This document shows, one piece after another, positions 47,165 to 56,362 of a stretch of DNA of 64,000 bases. The position numbers were made by a program, and so were the translations under genes. The notes under the pieces were generated by a model. That model worked only from the letters and a program-made list of their open reading frames with translations. It searched no databases and was not told the origin of the DNA. This DNA is from Planococcus sp. ISL-109. Its GTDB lineage: Bacteria; Bacillota; Bacilli; Bacillales_A; Planococcaceae. Numbering within the stretch: the first letter of the stretch is position 1; the number at the start of each line of letters is the position of its first letter. The stretch covers positions 462,627-526,626 of the forward strand of contig NZ_JAGGPW010000004.1 in the NCBI RefSeq assembly GCF_018613655.1. Reading direction: 5' to 3'.

Positions 47165-48588
47165 ATTTGGAGAAGCTGTTATACGATTCATATGGATTTA
47201 CTGAGTTCCGGCCAGGACAAAAAGAAGTGATTGAACAAGTGCTTGCTGGCCGGGACGTTTTGGCGTTGTTGCCGACAGGTATGGGGAAATCGATGTGCTA
47301 TCAATTGCCGGGGAAAGTTTTGCCGGGAGCGGTTGTCATTGTTTCACCGCTTTTGTCACTCATGCAGGACCAGGTTGCCCAATTGAAAAAAATGGGGGAG
47401 AAATCGGTTGTGGCGATCAATTCGTTTATGAAACCGGATGAACGGGAGCGGGTATGGAAGACGCTCGAACAATACCGGTTCATTTTCATCGCACCGGAAA
47501 TGCTTGTCCAACCTTATGTTCTCGGGAAACTGAAGGGGATCGGAATATCTTTGCTTGTAGCTGATGAGGCCCATTGCATTTCCCAATGGGGCTTTGATTT
47601 TCGTCCTGATTATTTGCGGATTTCAGAGGTATTGCCCTCTTTAGGGAATCCGCAGACGCTTGCATTGACTGCGACGGCCACCGATAAAGTTACCGATGAA
47701 ATACAGCGTTATTTAAAACTGAGGCAGCCGTTTATTTATGCACACCCGATGGATCGCCCGAATATCAGCTACGATATCCGGAAGTTCGAGAATGAGAAAG
47801 AAAAAATAGAACAATTATTGAGGATGGTAAAAAATTATGGAGGGCCAGGAATTATTTACGCCGGCACCCGGAAAAGATCTCAGGAATTGGCGAGCCGTCT
47901 GCTGGATCACGGAATTCAAGCGGCTTTTTATCACGGTGGAATGGAACAGCAAGATCGTATTTTTGTGCAACAGCAATTCCACAACAAAGAATTGGAGTGG
48001 GTATGTGCTACGAATGCTTTCGGCATGGGCGTCCATATCCCGGATATTCGCCAGGTGATACATTTTCAGCTCCCGTCATCAATTGAAGGCTACGTCCAGG
48101 AAGTCGGAAGAGCAGGACGTGACGGCAAGCCATCCCTTGCGACTTTGCTATACGTGGATGGAGACGAACGGCTTATCGAAAGCTTGGTGTTGGATGACTT
48201 GCCTGAACGTCATGAAGTGGAATTGATTTATGCAGCAGGCGCAGAAGCAAAACAGCTGGTCGAACAAGGCTTGGTGCGGGAAACAGCTTATCGGATCCTC
48301 ATCTATTGGCGTGAACGCATCTCTATGGAAGGCACTTTGAACCAGATGGAGCTATTGAAAAAGGAAAAGCTCCGTCAAGCCAGCACAATCCGTCAGCTGG
48401 TCCACGAAAAGGGCTGTCTGCGCCAGTTTATAAGTGCCAGCTTCGATCAAGAAACGCCTGTCATACCGCCTAATTGCTGCGGTTTTCACGGAATTGACCA
48501 CGAGCTTTTTAAAGCGCATCGACCGGAGCCAAAACGCGATTCGGCCCCGTCATGGCAAGAGCGATTAAAGGCCATTCTCCCTATATGA
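47161..48588 (+). CDS. recS: RecQ-family DNA helicase RecS
   Basis: 475 residues. The Q motif FRPGQKEVI, Walker A LLPTGMGKSMCY, Walker B VADEAHCISQWG, motif III TLALTATAT and motif VI QEVGRAGRDG are intact. It lacks the HRDC domain of long RecQ, as B. subtilis RecS does. It is a 3'-5' helicase in recombination or repair. GTG 47161 overlaps the ypbB stop. Confidence 0.94.
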   Translation: MNLEKLLYDSYGFTEFRPGQKEVIEQVLAGRDVLALLPTGMGKSMCYQLPGKVLPGAVVIVSPLLSLMQDQVAQLKKMGEKSVVAINSFMKPDERERVWKTLEQYRFIFIAPEMLVQPYVLGKLKGIGISLLVADEAHCISQWGFDFRPDYLRISEVLPSLGNPQTLALTATATDKVTDEIQRYLKLRQPFIYAHPMDRPNISYDIRKFENEKEKIEQLLRMVKNYGGPGIIYAGTRKRSQELASRLLDHGIQAAFYHGGMEQQDRIFVQQQFHNKELEWVCATNAFGMGVHIPDIRQVIHFQLPSSIEGYVQEVGRAGRDGKPSLATLLYVDGDERLIESLVLDDLPERHEVELIYAAGAEAKQLVEQGLVRETAYRILIYWRERISMEGTLNQMELLKKEKLRQASTIRQLVHEKGCLRQFISASFDQETPVIPPNCCGFHGIDHELFKAHRPEPKRDSAPSWQERLKAILPI

Positions 48589-48604
48589 AATTTATATTCT
48601 ATTA

Positions 48605-48633
48605 TTTACAAATAAGTTTTTTTTCGTCATAAT
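48605..48633 (+). promoter_or_regulatory. Promoter of ypbE-like gene
   Basis: TTTACA at 48605-48610, 17 bases, CATAAT at 48628-48633. Confidence 0.65.
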
Positions 48634-48666
48634 AGATATATTAGTACAGATAGGGGTAGTCGTGGA

Positions 48667-49416
48667 ATGGGAAACGATAAATATCATGAATCGATGGAGA
48701 AAAATCGTCAGGAATTGTCGCAGGAACGAATGGCAGAGTTGTCGAGGCGTTCACGCCAGGCACCGAAAGCCAAAAGCAAGGGCTTGTTGTTGCCGTCCTT
48801 GTTTTTCATCTTTATTTTGATTCCGGTCACTTTATTGATTTATGTTGCGTTTTATTATGAACCGGATGACACGTTAACTGCCAAAACCAATGAGAATGAA
48901 GTCAGTTTTGAATTGAACTCTCAGCCTCCAGCAAGTGGCACAGTACTCGCTGCTTCCGAAGATTCGACAGAAGATGCAGGAGAGTTGAAAGCTAAAGAAG
49001 CTGCCGAACAAAAAGAACTAAAAGAAAGAGCCCGTGAACGCGAAGCGAAAGCCGCTGAAGAAGAGAAACAACAAGCTGCGGCGAAAGCGGACAAAAAAGC
49101 CCAAGAAATCGCAGCCGCTGAACAAAAAGAGCGCGAAGAAGCTGAAGCACAAGCAAAAGTACTTGCACAACAGCAAGCAGAAGAGAAAAAGCAAGCAGAA
49201 GAGAAAAAGCAAGCTGAAGAGAAAACAGAAACGGAACAAGAAACTCCGCCGGCCGGCGGCAAAACGATTGTCGTTCAATCGAGTGAGACGCTATACCGCA
49301 TCGCTGTCAATAATTACGGGGCGAGCGGAGCGGCCGCAGCAGTAGAAAAGATTAAACAAGCGAACGGTTTGGGATCGAACGATATTAGCCCGGGACAAAC
49401 ATTGATTTTGCCGTAA
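48667..49416 (+). CDS. ypbE: Membrane-anchored LysM protein (YpbE-like)
   Basis: 249 residues. A basic cytoplasmic N-terminus, one membrane helix at about 40-60, an extended Ala/Glu/Lys/Gln coiled coil (about 95-185) and a C-terminal LysM domain (VQSSETLYRIAVNNYG to GQTLILP). The coil contains three near-identical EEKKQA units in 15-base repeats (49179-49223). It likely spans the membrane and binds peptidoglycan. Position after recS matches B. subtilis ypbE. Confidence 0.88.
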   Translation: MGNDKYHESMEKNRQELSQERMAELSRRSRQAPKAKSKGLLLPSLFFIFILIPVTLLIYVAFYYEPDDTLTAKTNENEVSFELNSQPPASGTVLAASEDSTEDAGELKAKEAAEQKELKERAREREAKAAEEEKQQAAAKADKKAQEIAAAEQKEREEAEAQAKVLAQQQAEEKKQAEEKKQAEEKTETEQETPPAGGKTIVVQSSETLYRIAVNNYGASGAAAAVEKIKQANGLGSNDISPGQTLILP

Positions 49417-49477
49417 AATGAGGTTACATGCCGCCTGATAGGAAAAAGATACAATAAATGTAAAAAGAGGTGAGCAG

Positions 49478-50107
49478 ATGTTCGTTAAGAGTGCGTTAGT
49501 GAAAAAAGAAAAATGTTATACCGTCCGCCCAGAAGATACGATGGAAAAAGGGCTCGAGTTGCTGGAGAAGCATTCCGTAGACGCGCTGCCCGTTGTCGAA
49601 GGTCAGGAGTTTAAAGGTATTTTCACTTGGTACCATGCGTACCGTGCCTTTTTCTATTCCAATGCAAACAAAGACGAATTTATCCGTTCGACAAAAATAA
49701 AAGACATTATGGTCAACCAAGATGTTTATTTGAACATCAATGATGTTTACGAAAAAGCGCTCGTCGAATTGCGTGATTTTCCGATTATTGCCGTTGTCGA
49801 CGAAGGGAAGTTTTTAGGGATCGTTACGCGCTTTGATGTGGTAAATCAATTGCAAAGTGCTTTCGGGATGCAACAGTCTGGATTCCGCATCACGTTCACA
49901 TCAGTTGAATCTGAAGGGCGCATCGGCCGCCTCGGGGAAATCATCGAGAAATACAAAGAGTCGGTCGTCTCACTCGTAACGTTCGATGAAACCGATAAAG
50001 TCGTGCGACGCATCGTCTTGAAGGTGAAAAAGAAAAACAATATTGACAAATTCACAAAAGAGCTGGAAAAATCCGGTTTCCGCATTCTCGATATTACGCA
50101 AGACTGA
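49478..50107 (+). CDS. Paired CBS-domain protein with ACT-like C-terminus
   Basis: 209 residues. CBS 1 is at about 5-60 (TMEKGLELLEKHSVDALPVV) and CBS 2 at about 75-130 (VDEGKFLGIVTRFDVV); the end (about 137-209, ITFTSVESEGRIGRLGE) resembles an ACT fold. This architecture is that of AcuB, but the sequence is not a clear match to it. CBS pairs bind adenine nucleotides, including c-di-AMP. AAAGAGGTGAG precedes the start. It is a soluble regulator; the target is unknown. Confidence 0.8.
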   Translation: MFVKSALVKKEKCYTVRPEDTMEKGLELLEKHSVDALPVVEGQEFKGIFTWYHAYRAFFYSNANKDEFIRSTKIKDIMVNQDVYLNINDVYEKALVELRDFPIIAVVDEGKFLGIVTRFDVVNQLQSAFGMQQSGFRITFTSVESEGRIGRLGEIIEKYKESVVSLVTFDETDKVVRRIVLKVKKKNNIDKFTKELEKSGFRILDITQD

Positions 50108-50175
50108 ATAGCGGTTGAAACAGAGAGCATAAGCACAGCTTATGTTTTTTTATTGATTTGGAAAGGATGTACATC

Positions 50176-50961
50176 ATGAAATGGTTTTTACGACTGGCTT
50201 CAGCAAGTGCCGCATTGATCGCTTGCATGTACCGCAATGCCCATAACGAAAAGAAGAGGCAAGCGGTCGTCCACTTAGCTGGAAAAGCCGATTTTGATCC
50301 CTTTAAAATGCTGTTCATTTCTGATGTCCACCGACGTACACTTCACCGTAAGCTGTTTACTGAACCAGTTGACCTTGTCGTCATTGGAGGGGATTTTGTC
50401 GAGCGGGGTGTTCCAATAGAGCGGATTCGGGAGAACTTGCGGATTCTGAGGAAAGCCGCACCGGTTTATTATATTTTCGGCAATAACGACCGGGAAGTAG
50501 GCGAAAAGTTGCTGCGCAAGCTGTTTAAGGAAGAGGGCGTGAAAGTGCTGGATGATGAGGCGGTTGTGTTATTCGATAACCCCCGGTTAAAATTAGTCGG
50601 TATTGATTATTTTGCTTTTCGCGAGAACAGTTTATCGGCTGCATTTGAAACAGTGCAAAAAGATGATTCCGTCATCTTCGTCTGCCATACGCCCTTCATC
50701 TTTAAAAAAGTGAAAGACAACTACACGGCAAGCCTGCTGCTTGCCGGTCATACACACGGCGGCCAAATCCGCATAGGGCCGTTCGGGATTTTCGACCGGG
50801 GTGTTTTGAAAAGTGAGGAAGGACTTACTGAGTTGGTCAGCAATGGCTTTGGCACAACTACTTTGCCGCTGCGCCTCGGAGCAACTGCGGAATATCACGT
50901 GCTTGAAATTCATCCCACGAAAGGCGATGTGCGCTTGGCACAATCGGTTCGAATCGGATAA
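50176..50961 (+). CDS. ypbG: Metallophosphoesterase YpbG
   Basis: 261 residues. An N-terminal hydrophobic stretch (about 3-18) may anchor it. Metal motifs appear in order: ISDVHRRT, GGDFVERG, GNNDRE, CHTP and GHTHGGQ. The YkuE/YpbG family acts on phosphoesters, with the real substrate unknown. GGAAAGGATG precedes ATG 50176; an in-frame start at 50158 lacks a site. Confidence 0.9.
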   Translation: MKWFLRLASASAALIACMYRNAHNEKKRQAVVHLAGKADFDPFKMLFISDVHRRTLHRKLFTEPVDLVVIGGDFVERGVPIERIRENLRILRKAAPVYYIFGNNDREVGEKLLRKLFKEEGVKVLDDEAVVLFDNPRLKLVGIDYFAFRENSLSAAFETVQKDDSVIFVCHTPFIFKKVKDNYTASLLLAGHTHGGQIRIGPFGIFDRGVLKSEEGLTELVSNGFGTTTLPLRLGATAEYHVLEIHPTKGDVRLAQSVRIG

Positions 50962-50995
50962 GATGAATATGGACATTACTACAGGAGTGGTTTAA

Positions 50996-51970
50996 ATGGA
51001 ACATGCTGACGTCATCATTATAGGGGGCGGTCCTTGCGGGTTATCGGCCGCCATAGAAATTCAGAAACTGGGACTGCACGCCGTCATTATCGAAAAAGGC
51101 AATATCGTCAATGCCATCTATCATTATCCGACTCATCAGACGTTTTTCAGCAGCAGCGAAAAACTGTCGATCGGAGATGTCCCTTTTATTACGGAAGACC
51201 GCAAGCCGAAGCGCAATCAGGCGCTCGTCTATTATAGGGAAGTGGTCAAGCGCCACGCGCTGGACATACGTGCGTTCGAAAAAGTGGAATCGGTCGAACG
51301 GGGCGATAAATTTCTCGTCAAGACGACAAAATCGCAATACACAGCCAGCTATGTAGTCGTGGCGACAGGCTATTATGATCATCCGAATACACTTGATGTA
51401 CCGGGTGCGGAATTGCCGAAAGTGATGCATTATTTCAAGGAAGGGCATCCGTATTTCGATTGCGATGTGCTGATCATCGGTGGCAAGAACTCCGCGGTAG
51501 ATGCAGCGCTCGAATTACATAAAGCCGGAAGCCGCGTGACCGTTTCCTATCACGGCACGAGTTATTCGAAAAGTGTTAAGCCGTGGATCCTGCCTGAATT
51601 CGACGGCTTGGTGCGCAAAGGGGAAATCACGATGCTGTTTGATTCCATTGTCGATGAGATCCGTGATGGCGAAGTGGAACTGACGGTCAATGATACGAAA
51701 GAAACGCTGCCGAATGATTTTGTATTCGCGATGATCGGCTATCACCCGGACCACCGCTTCCTCGAACAGATGGGCATCGAAATCGATAAAGCAAGCGGCA
51801 GACCTACGTTTGATGAAGAAACGATGGAGACCGATGTCGAAGGCTTATTCATTGCGGGTGTCATTGCAGCCGGTAATAATGCCAATGAAATCTTCATTGA
51901 AAATGGCCGTTTTCACGGGCAGCAAATAGCCGCAGCCATAGCCGAAAAACAAGAGCGACTGCGCGAATAG
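50996..51970 (+). CDS. ypdA: Bacillithiol disulfide reductase YpdA
   Basis: 324 residues, FAD and NADPH Rossmann motifs at IIIGGGPCGLSAA and IIGGKNSAVDAALE. C14 in GGGPCG is the conserved cysteine used to reduce bacillithiol disulfide. ATGYYDHPN and GVIAAGNNANEIFIENGR are family blocks. It keeps the bacillithiol redox system going. It follows ypbG by 34 bases. Confidence 0.96.
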   Translation: MEHADVIIIGGGPCGLSAAIEIQKLGLHAVIIEKGNIVNAIYHYPTHQTFFSSSEKLSIGDVPFITEDRKPKRNQALVYYREVVKRHALDIRAFEKVESVERGDKFLVKTTKSQYTASYVVVATGYYDHPNTLDVPGAELPKVMHYFKEGHPYFDCDVLIIGGKNSAVDAALELHKAGSRVTVSYHGTSYSKSVKPWILPEFDGLVRKGEITMLFDSIVDEIRDGEVELTVNDTKETLPNDFVFAMIGYHPDHRFLEQMGIEIDKASGRPTFDEETMETDVEGLFIAGVIAAGNNANEIFIENGRFHGQQIAAAIAEKQERLRE

Positions 51971-51998
51971 CTGTAAACAAGCAAGAAAGAGGTGCTTT

Positions 51999-52967
51999 AT
52001 GAAAAAGAAAGTTTCGTTGATCACGACAGGCGGAACCATTGCCAGCAAAGCCATTTCAGATGGTTTGCTGCAATCTGGTGCGATTTCCGGGAAAGAACTA
52101 GCTGAATTATGCCAGCTTCCGGAGGAAATTGAAGTAAAAGTAATCGACATTTATCAATTGCCGAGCATGCATATCGGCTTTACGGAAATGAACTTCATAA
52201 AACAAGCGATTTTAACGGAACTACAAGATCCTACTGTGGAAGGCGTCGTTGTTACCCATGGAACGGATACGCTGGAAGAAACGGCTTATTTTCTGGATTT
52301 GACCATTGGTGATGACCGGACGGTGGTCGTGACGGGCAGCCAGCGGTCGCCGGAAGAGGTCGGCACGGACGTTTACTCCAATTTGCGCAACTCTATCTAT
52401 GTTGCGGTCGACCCGGTCATTCAAGGGGTTGGAACGGTTGTCGTATTCAATGAGCGGATTTATAGCGCAAAATATGTCAAAAAAGTACATGCCAGCAATT
52501 TGCAGGGATTCGATTCATTCGGGCATGGCTATTTAGGGATCATCGATAACGATAAAGTGCGTATTTATCAAAAACCGGCGTTCCGTGAAGTTCACCGGAT
52601 ACCCGGGGGGATGCCACGTGTCGATATCGTCAAATGCTATTCCGGCCAAGATGGCTTGATTGTCGATATGCTTTTTGAAGGTGGGGCGAAAGGCATTGTA
52701 TTGGAAGCAGCTGGCCGAGGCCAAGTTTCGCCACTTATGGTGTTCGCGATCGAACGAGCAGTCACATCAGGGGTTCCAGTTGTTCTAACGACCAGCGCAG
52801 AAGAAGGAAATGCTTATCCGGCGTATAGTTACCCGGGAAGTGCACACGATTTGTTGAAACGCGGCGTCATTTTGGGCAGTGATTACGACAGCAAAAAAGC
52901 ACGCATTAAGCTGGCGATTTTATTGTCCGGCAACGAAGTGGTCGACCGACAGGCTTTCGAAATTTAA
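51999..52967 (+). CDS. ansA: L-asparaginase
   Basis: 322 residues. Both active-site blocks are intact: LITTGGTIASK and VVTHGTDTLEETAYF, plus GSQRSPEEVGTD. It has no signal peptide, so it is cytoplasmic. It turns asparagine into aspartate and ammonia. In B. subtilis the same gap after ypdA holds gudB, so this gene is a local difference. Confidence 0.94.
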   Translation: MKKKVSLITTGGTIASKAISDGLLQSGAISGKELAELCQLPEEIEVKVIDIYQLPSMHIGFTEMNFIKQAILTELQDPTVEGVVVTHGTDTLEETAYFLDLTIGDDRTVVVTGSQRSPEEVGTDVYSNLRNSIYVAVDPVIQGVGTVVVFNERIYSAKYVKKVHASNLQGFDSFGHGYLGIIDNDKVRIYQKPAFREVHRIPGGMPRVDIVKCYSGQDGLIVDMLFEGGAKGIVLEAAGRGQVSPLMVFAIERAVTSGVPVVLTTSAEEGNAYPAYSYPGSAHDLLKRGVILGSDYDSKKARIKLAILLSGNEVVDRQAFEI

Positions 52968-53000
52968 CGATTCGCTAAAGTTGAATGGAGGAGGGCGCAT

Positions 53001-53675
53001 ATGTTTGAGTTGTTGACGGTGGCTATTGCGCCCGGACTCGCATTGTTCAGTTATTTTTATTTGCGCGATCAGTTTGCCGGGGAACCGTCAAAATTGATAT
53101 TTCATTGCTTTTTATACGGCGCTATAATGACATTCCCTATTTTATTTATCCAGTATGTGTTCGAAGCCGAGAGCGTTTTTCAAAGCACGTTTGTCAAATC
53201 AGTTTTGTTTTCGAGCCTGCTTGAAGAATTCTTCAAATGGATCGTTCTGGTAGTAGCCGTATTCCGCCACATCGATTTTGAAGATCCGTATGACGGGATT
53301 TTGTACGGTGCCAGCTTGTCTTTAGGGTTTGCGACAGTGGAGAATATCCTGTATCTTCTGGAATTCGGCTTAGGCGCTGCTTTTCTTCGAGCTTTTTTGC
53401 CGGTTTCGAGCCATGCGCTGTTCGGCGTGGTCATGGGTTATTATTTCGGCAAAGCGAAGTTCAGTAACAAGAACGAAAGCAAATGGTGGCTGGGGATTGC
53501 ACTTGTTGCCGCCTCAGCACTGCATATCGCTTATAACGCTTCACTTTACGTCTACGACAATCTGCTCTTCGGAGCGGTTCCGTTCATGTTATTTTTATGG
53601 TGGTTCGGCTTGCGCAAAGTCCGCCAAGCACACCGCTTGTCCATCGACCATTACCATAAACACACACCCGAGTAA
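53001..53675 (+). CDS. prsW: PrsW, intramembrane-type metalloprotease
   Basis: 224 residues, six to seven membrane helices. Motifs are LLEEFFKW (Glu-Glu), FATVENILY, SSHALFGV and HIAYN, the four conserved PrsW blocks. In B. subtilis PrsW makes the first cut in RsiW to release SigW. The window also has a SigW-type promoter at flotillin, which suggests that pathway is present. sleB and ypeB, next to it in Bacillus, are missing. Confidence 0.94.
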   Translation: MFELLTVAIAPGLALFSYFYLRDQFAGEPSKLIFHCFLYGAIMTFPILFIQYVFEAESVFQSTFVKSVLFSSLLEEFFKWIVLVVAVFRHIDFEDPYDGILYGASLSLGFATVENILYLLEFGLGAAFLRAFLPVSSHALFGVVMGYYFGKAKFSNKNESKWWLGIALVAASALHIAYNASLYVYDNLLFGAVPFMLFLWWFGLRKVRQAHRLSIDHYHKHTPE

Positions 53676-53684
53676 CCGTGACCT

Positions 53685-53715
53685 AAAAAGCCTTGATCTG
53701 CAAGGCTTTTTCTTT
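53685..53715 (+). terminator. Terminator after prsW
   Basis: AAAAAGCCTTG (53685-53695) pairs with CAAGGCTTTTT (53701-53711), then TCTTTTT. Confidence 0.92.
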
Positions 53716-53880
53716 TTGCGTTTATTCGGTTTTACATATTACCTATTCATAAGAGGTGTGCATCGCTGTCACACGGTGCATGCGTTTTGCGAGACGACGG
53801 CAGTTTAAAATTAGAACTTCAGTTTATACAGTTGCGGATTATGATAAAATAAAATGACTACTTAGGATGAGGTGACAGTT

Positions 53881-54561
53881 TTGACTAATGCAATACAAAT
53901 TGCGATCGACGGGCCGGCTGCTGCGGGCAAAAGCACGATCGCTAAAATAGTGGCAGAAAAACTGGGTTATATTTATATCGATACAGGGGCGATGTACCGT
54001 GCCATCACGCTGAAAGCGCTCGATACCGGGATTAACTTGGCGAGCAATGAAGAAGCGGGCGCATTGCTTGCGGAAACGGAAATTGATTTGATCCCAGTCG
54101 AAGGCGGACAGAAAGTATTGCTAGATGGCAAAGATGTCTCGGAAGCCATACGGTCTCAGCATGTAACGAAAGCGGTGTCGGAAATGGCGGCTCACGAACT
54201 CGTCCGCAGACGCATGGTCGAGCTTCAGCAAAAGCTAGCTGAAGCTAGGGGCGTCGTCATGGACGGCCGCGACATCGGCACGCATGTCTTGCCGGACGCG
54301 GCACTTAAAGTATTCATGTCCGCAACAGTCGAAGAACGTGCAAGACGGCGTTTCGAAGAAAATAGAAAGCGCAATATCACGACACCGCTCGAAGAATTGC
54401 AAGCGGAAATCGCTCAGCGGGACAAGATGGACTCGGAGCGTGAAGTCGCTCCACTGCAGCAAGCGCAAGATGCTGTGTTTTTGGATACGACGCCTTTGAC
54501 GATCAGCGAGGCGGCAGAAGCCATCATGAAATTGGCAGAAGAGAGGTCAGTGGCGCTATGA
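53881..54561 (+). CDS. cmk: Cytidylate kinase
   Basis: 226 residues. The P-loop is IDGPAAAGKST, then YIYIDTGAMYRAIT and MDGRDIGTHVLPDA. It phosphorylates CMP and dCMP. The start is TTG 53881, six bases after GAGGTG; the GTG at 53872 is part of that site. The stop overlaps plsC. Confidence 0.97.
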   Translation: MTNAIQIAIDGPAAAGKSTIAKIVAEKLGYIYIDTGAMYRAITLKALDTGINLASNEEAGALLAETEIDLIPVEGGQKVLLDGKDVSEAIRSQHVTKAVSEMAAHELVRRRMVELQQKLAEARGVVMDGRDIGTHVLPDAALKVFMSATVEERARRRFEENRKRNITTPLEELQAEIAQRDKMDSEREVAPLQQAQDAVFLDTTPLTISEAAEAIMKLAEERSVAL

Positions 54562-55148
54562 ATTTATATGCAATCGGCAAGACGCTCGTCAAGACAGCAT
54601 TAAGCCCGCTTTACCGTTTTCAAGTGAGTGGCACGGAGCATTTCCCGAAAACAGGCGGCGTGCTGTTGTGCAGCAACCATATCCATGCCCTTGATCCGCC
54701 GGTAGTCGGCATGACCGCACCAAGAACGGTTCATTTTATGGCGAAGGAAGAACTGTTCAAAGCACCGATACTGGGGGCGATTTTGCCGAAAGTCCACGCA
54801 TTCCCAGTCAAACGCGGAATGAGCGACCGTGAAGCGCTCCGTGCTGCCTTGAAGCTGTTGAAAAGCGGCGAAGTGGTCGGGCTGTTTCCGGAAGGGACAC
54901 GCTCAACAGACGGCGTGTTGAAAAAAGGCTTGAGCGGTGCTGGATTCTTTGCGCTACGCGGCAATGCCGATGTCATGCCTTGTGCCATCATCGGACCATA
55001 CAAACCTTTCCGGAAAGTGAAAGTCATCTACGGTGAACCGATTTTAATGGAGCCATACCGCGAACGGAAAGCAAATGCAGAAGAAGTGACAGAAGCGATC
55101 ATGGCAAGTATTCAAAAAATTCTGGATAAAAACCTCGAAAATAAGTGA
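54558..55148 (+). CDS. plsC: 1-acyl-sn-glycerol-3-phosphate acyltransferase
   Basis: 196 residues. Catalytic NHxxxLD motif is SNHIHALDPP, with the second block VKRGMSDREA and third FPEGTRS. It makes phosphatidic acid from lysophosphatidic acid at the membrane. It starts in the cmk stop codon (ATGA). gpsA, which feeds the same pathway, lies three genes downstream. Confidence 0.95.
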   Translation: MNLYAIGKTLVKTALSPLYRFQVSGTEHFPKTGGVLLCSNHIHALDPPVVGMTAPRTVHFMAKEELFKAPILGAILPKVHAFPVKRGMSDREALRAALKLLKSGEVVGLFPEGTRSTDGVLKKGLSGAGFFALRGNADVMPCAIIGPYKPFRKVKVIYGEPILMEPYRERKANAEEVTEAIMASIQKILDKNLENK

Positions 55149-55154
55149 TTATTT

Positions 55155-55183
55155 TTGTTTTTATTAGAGAATTCGAATAAAAT
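55155..55183 (+). promoter_or_regulatory. Promoter before the S1-domain protein
   Basis: TTGTTT at 55155-55160, 17 bases, TAAAAT at 55178-55183. Confidence 0.65.
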
Positions 55184-55216
55184 AGAAGATGGACAGTTTG
55201 TGAAGGAGGGCTACTT

Positions 55217-56362
55217 ATGTCAGAGGATATGAATTTGATGGAAAACCGTGACTTCCAAATAGGAGATCGCGTAAAAGGTATAGTCGCCAAAATCGAGGAT
55301 AAAGCAGTAACGGTGACAATCGAGGGAGCGCCATTCGACGGGATCATCCCGATCAGCGAATTATCGAGCCTCCATATCGAAAAAGCTTCGGACTCGGTCC
55401 AAGAAGGCGACGAGCTCGAACTGATCATCACAAAGGTGGAGGATGAGAACTTTGTATTATCCAAACGCAAAGTAGATGCTGAATCCGCTTGGGACGATCT
55501 CGAGAAGAAATTTGAATCCGGTGAAATTATTGAAGCGGAAGTGAAAGATGTCGTCAAAGGCGGTCTTGTAATTGACCTTGGCGTGCGCGGCTTTGTGCCG
55601 GCTTCACTCGTGGAAGATTATTTCGTGGAATCATTTGAAGATTATAAAGGCCGTGTTATGACCTTTAAAATTGTTGAAATGGAAAAAGAAAACAATCGCC
55701 TCATTCTTTCCCACCGTGCTGTTGTGGAAAGCGAAAAGGAATCGAAAAAAGAGCAAGTAATGGATTCGATCAATGCCGGCGATGTATTGGACGGAAAAGT
55801 TCAGCGGATCGCTTCATTCGGGGCGTTTGTCGACATTGGCGGCGTCGATGGTTTAGTGCACATCTCGCAGCTGTCGCATGAACATGTCGACAAAGTGTCG
55901 GACGTCGTGAGGGAAGGGCAGGAAGTGAAAGTGAAGGTCCTTTCGGTCGACCGTGATTCGGAACGCATTTCCTTATCGATTAAAGATACCCTTCCTGGTC
56001 CTTGGGATTCGATTGATGAAAAAGCGCCGAAAGGTTCTGTCCATCCAGGTATAGTAAAACGCCTTGTCAGCTACGGAGCGTTTGTAGAAGTGTTGCCGGG
56101 AGTAGAAGGTTTGGTGCATATCTCACAAATCGCCCATAAGCATATCGCGACACCGCACGAGGTTCTTCAAGAAGGACAGGAAGTCCAAGTGAAAGTGCTT
56201 GAAGCGAATAAAGATGACAAGCGTTTATCGCTCAGCATTAAAGAGCTTCAGGAAAAAGACACGGAACAAGACTTCTCCCAATACGATATGCCGGAAGAAT
56301 CAACTGGATTTTCCATCAGCGATGTTATTGGGGATAAATTAAAAGGGTTTAAATCCGAATAA
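55217..56362 (+). CDS. ypfD: Four-S1-domain protein (YpfD, RpsA homologue)
   Basis: 381 residues with four S1 repeats at about 15-82, 100-165, 185-255 and 270-340. Repeats 3 and 4 are the best RNA-binding types ([41 protein letters not shown]). Low-GC Firmicute forms are shorter than E. coli S1 and their ribosomal role is uncertain. GAAGGAGGGC precedes the start. Its stop codon touches the fni start. Confidence 0.95.
   Translation: MSEDMNLMENRDFQIGDRVKGIVAKIEDKAVTVTIEGAPFDGIIPISELSSLHIEKASDSVQEGDELELIITKVEDENFVLSKRKVDAESAWDDLEKKFESGEIIEAEVKDVVKGGLVIDLGVRGFVPASLVEDYFVESFEDYKGRVMTFKIVEMEKENNRLILSHRAVVESEKESKKEQVMDSINAGDVLDGKVQRIASFGAFVDIGGVDGLVHISQLSHEHVDKVSDVVREGQEVKVKVLSVDRDSERISLSIKDTLPGPWDSIDEKAPKGSVHPGIVKRLVSYGAFVEVLPGVEGLVHISQIAHKHIATPHEVLQEGQEVQVKVLEANKDDKRLSLSIKELQEKDTEQDFSQYDMPEESTGFSISDVIGDKLKGFKSE

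Noticed and set aside
49179-49223. Short direct repeats as a CRISPR array
   Set aside because: The units are contiguous 15-base coding repeats without spacers, inside the LysM protein gene.
50943-50955. GGTTCGAATC resembling a tRNA T-arm
   Set aside because: It encodes the last residues of YpbG (SVRIG) and lacks acceptor, D and anticodon stems.
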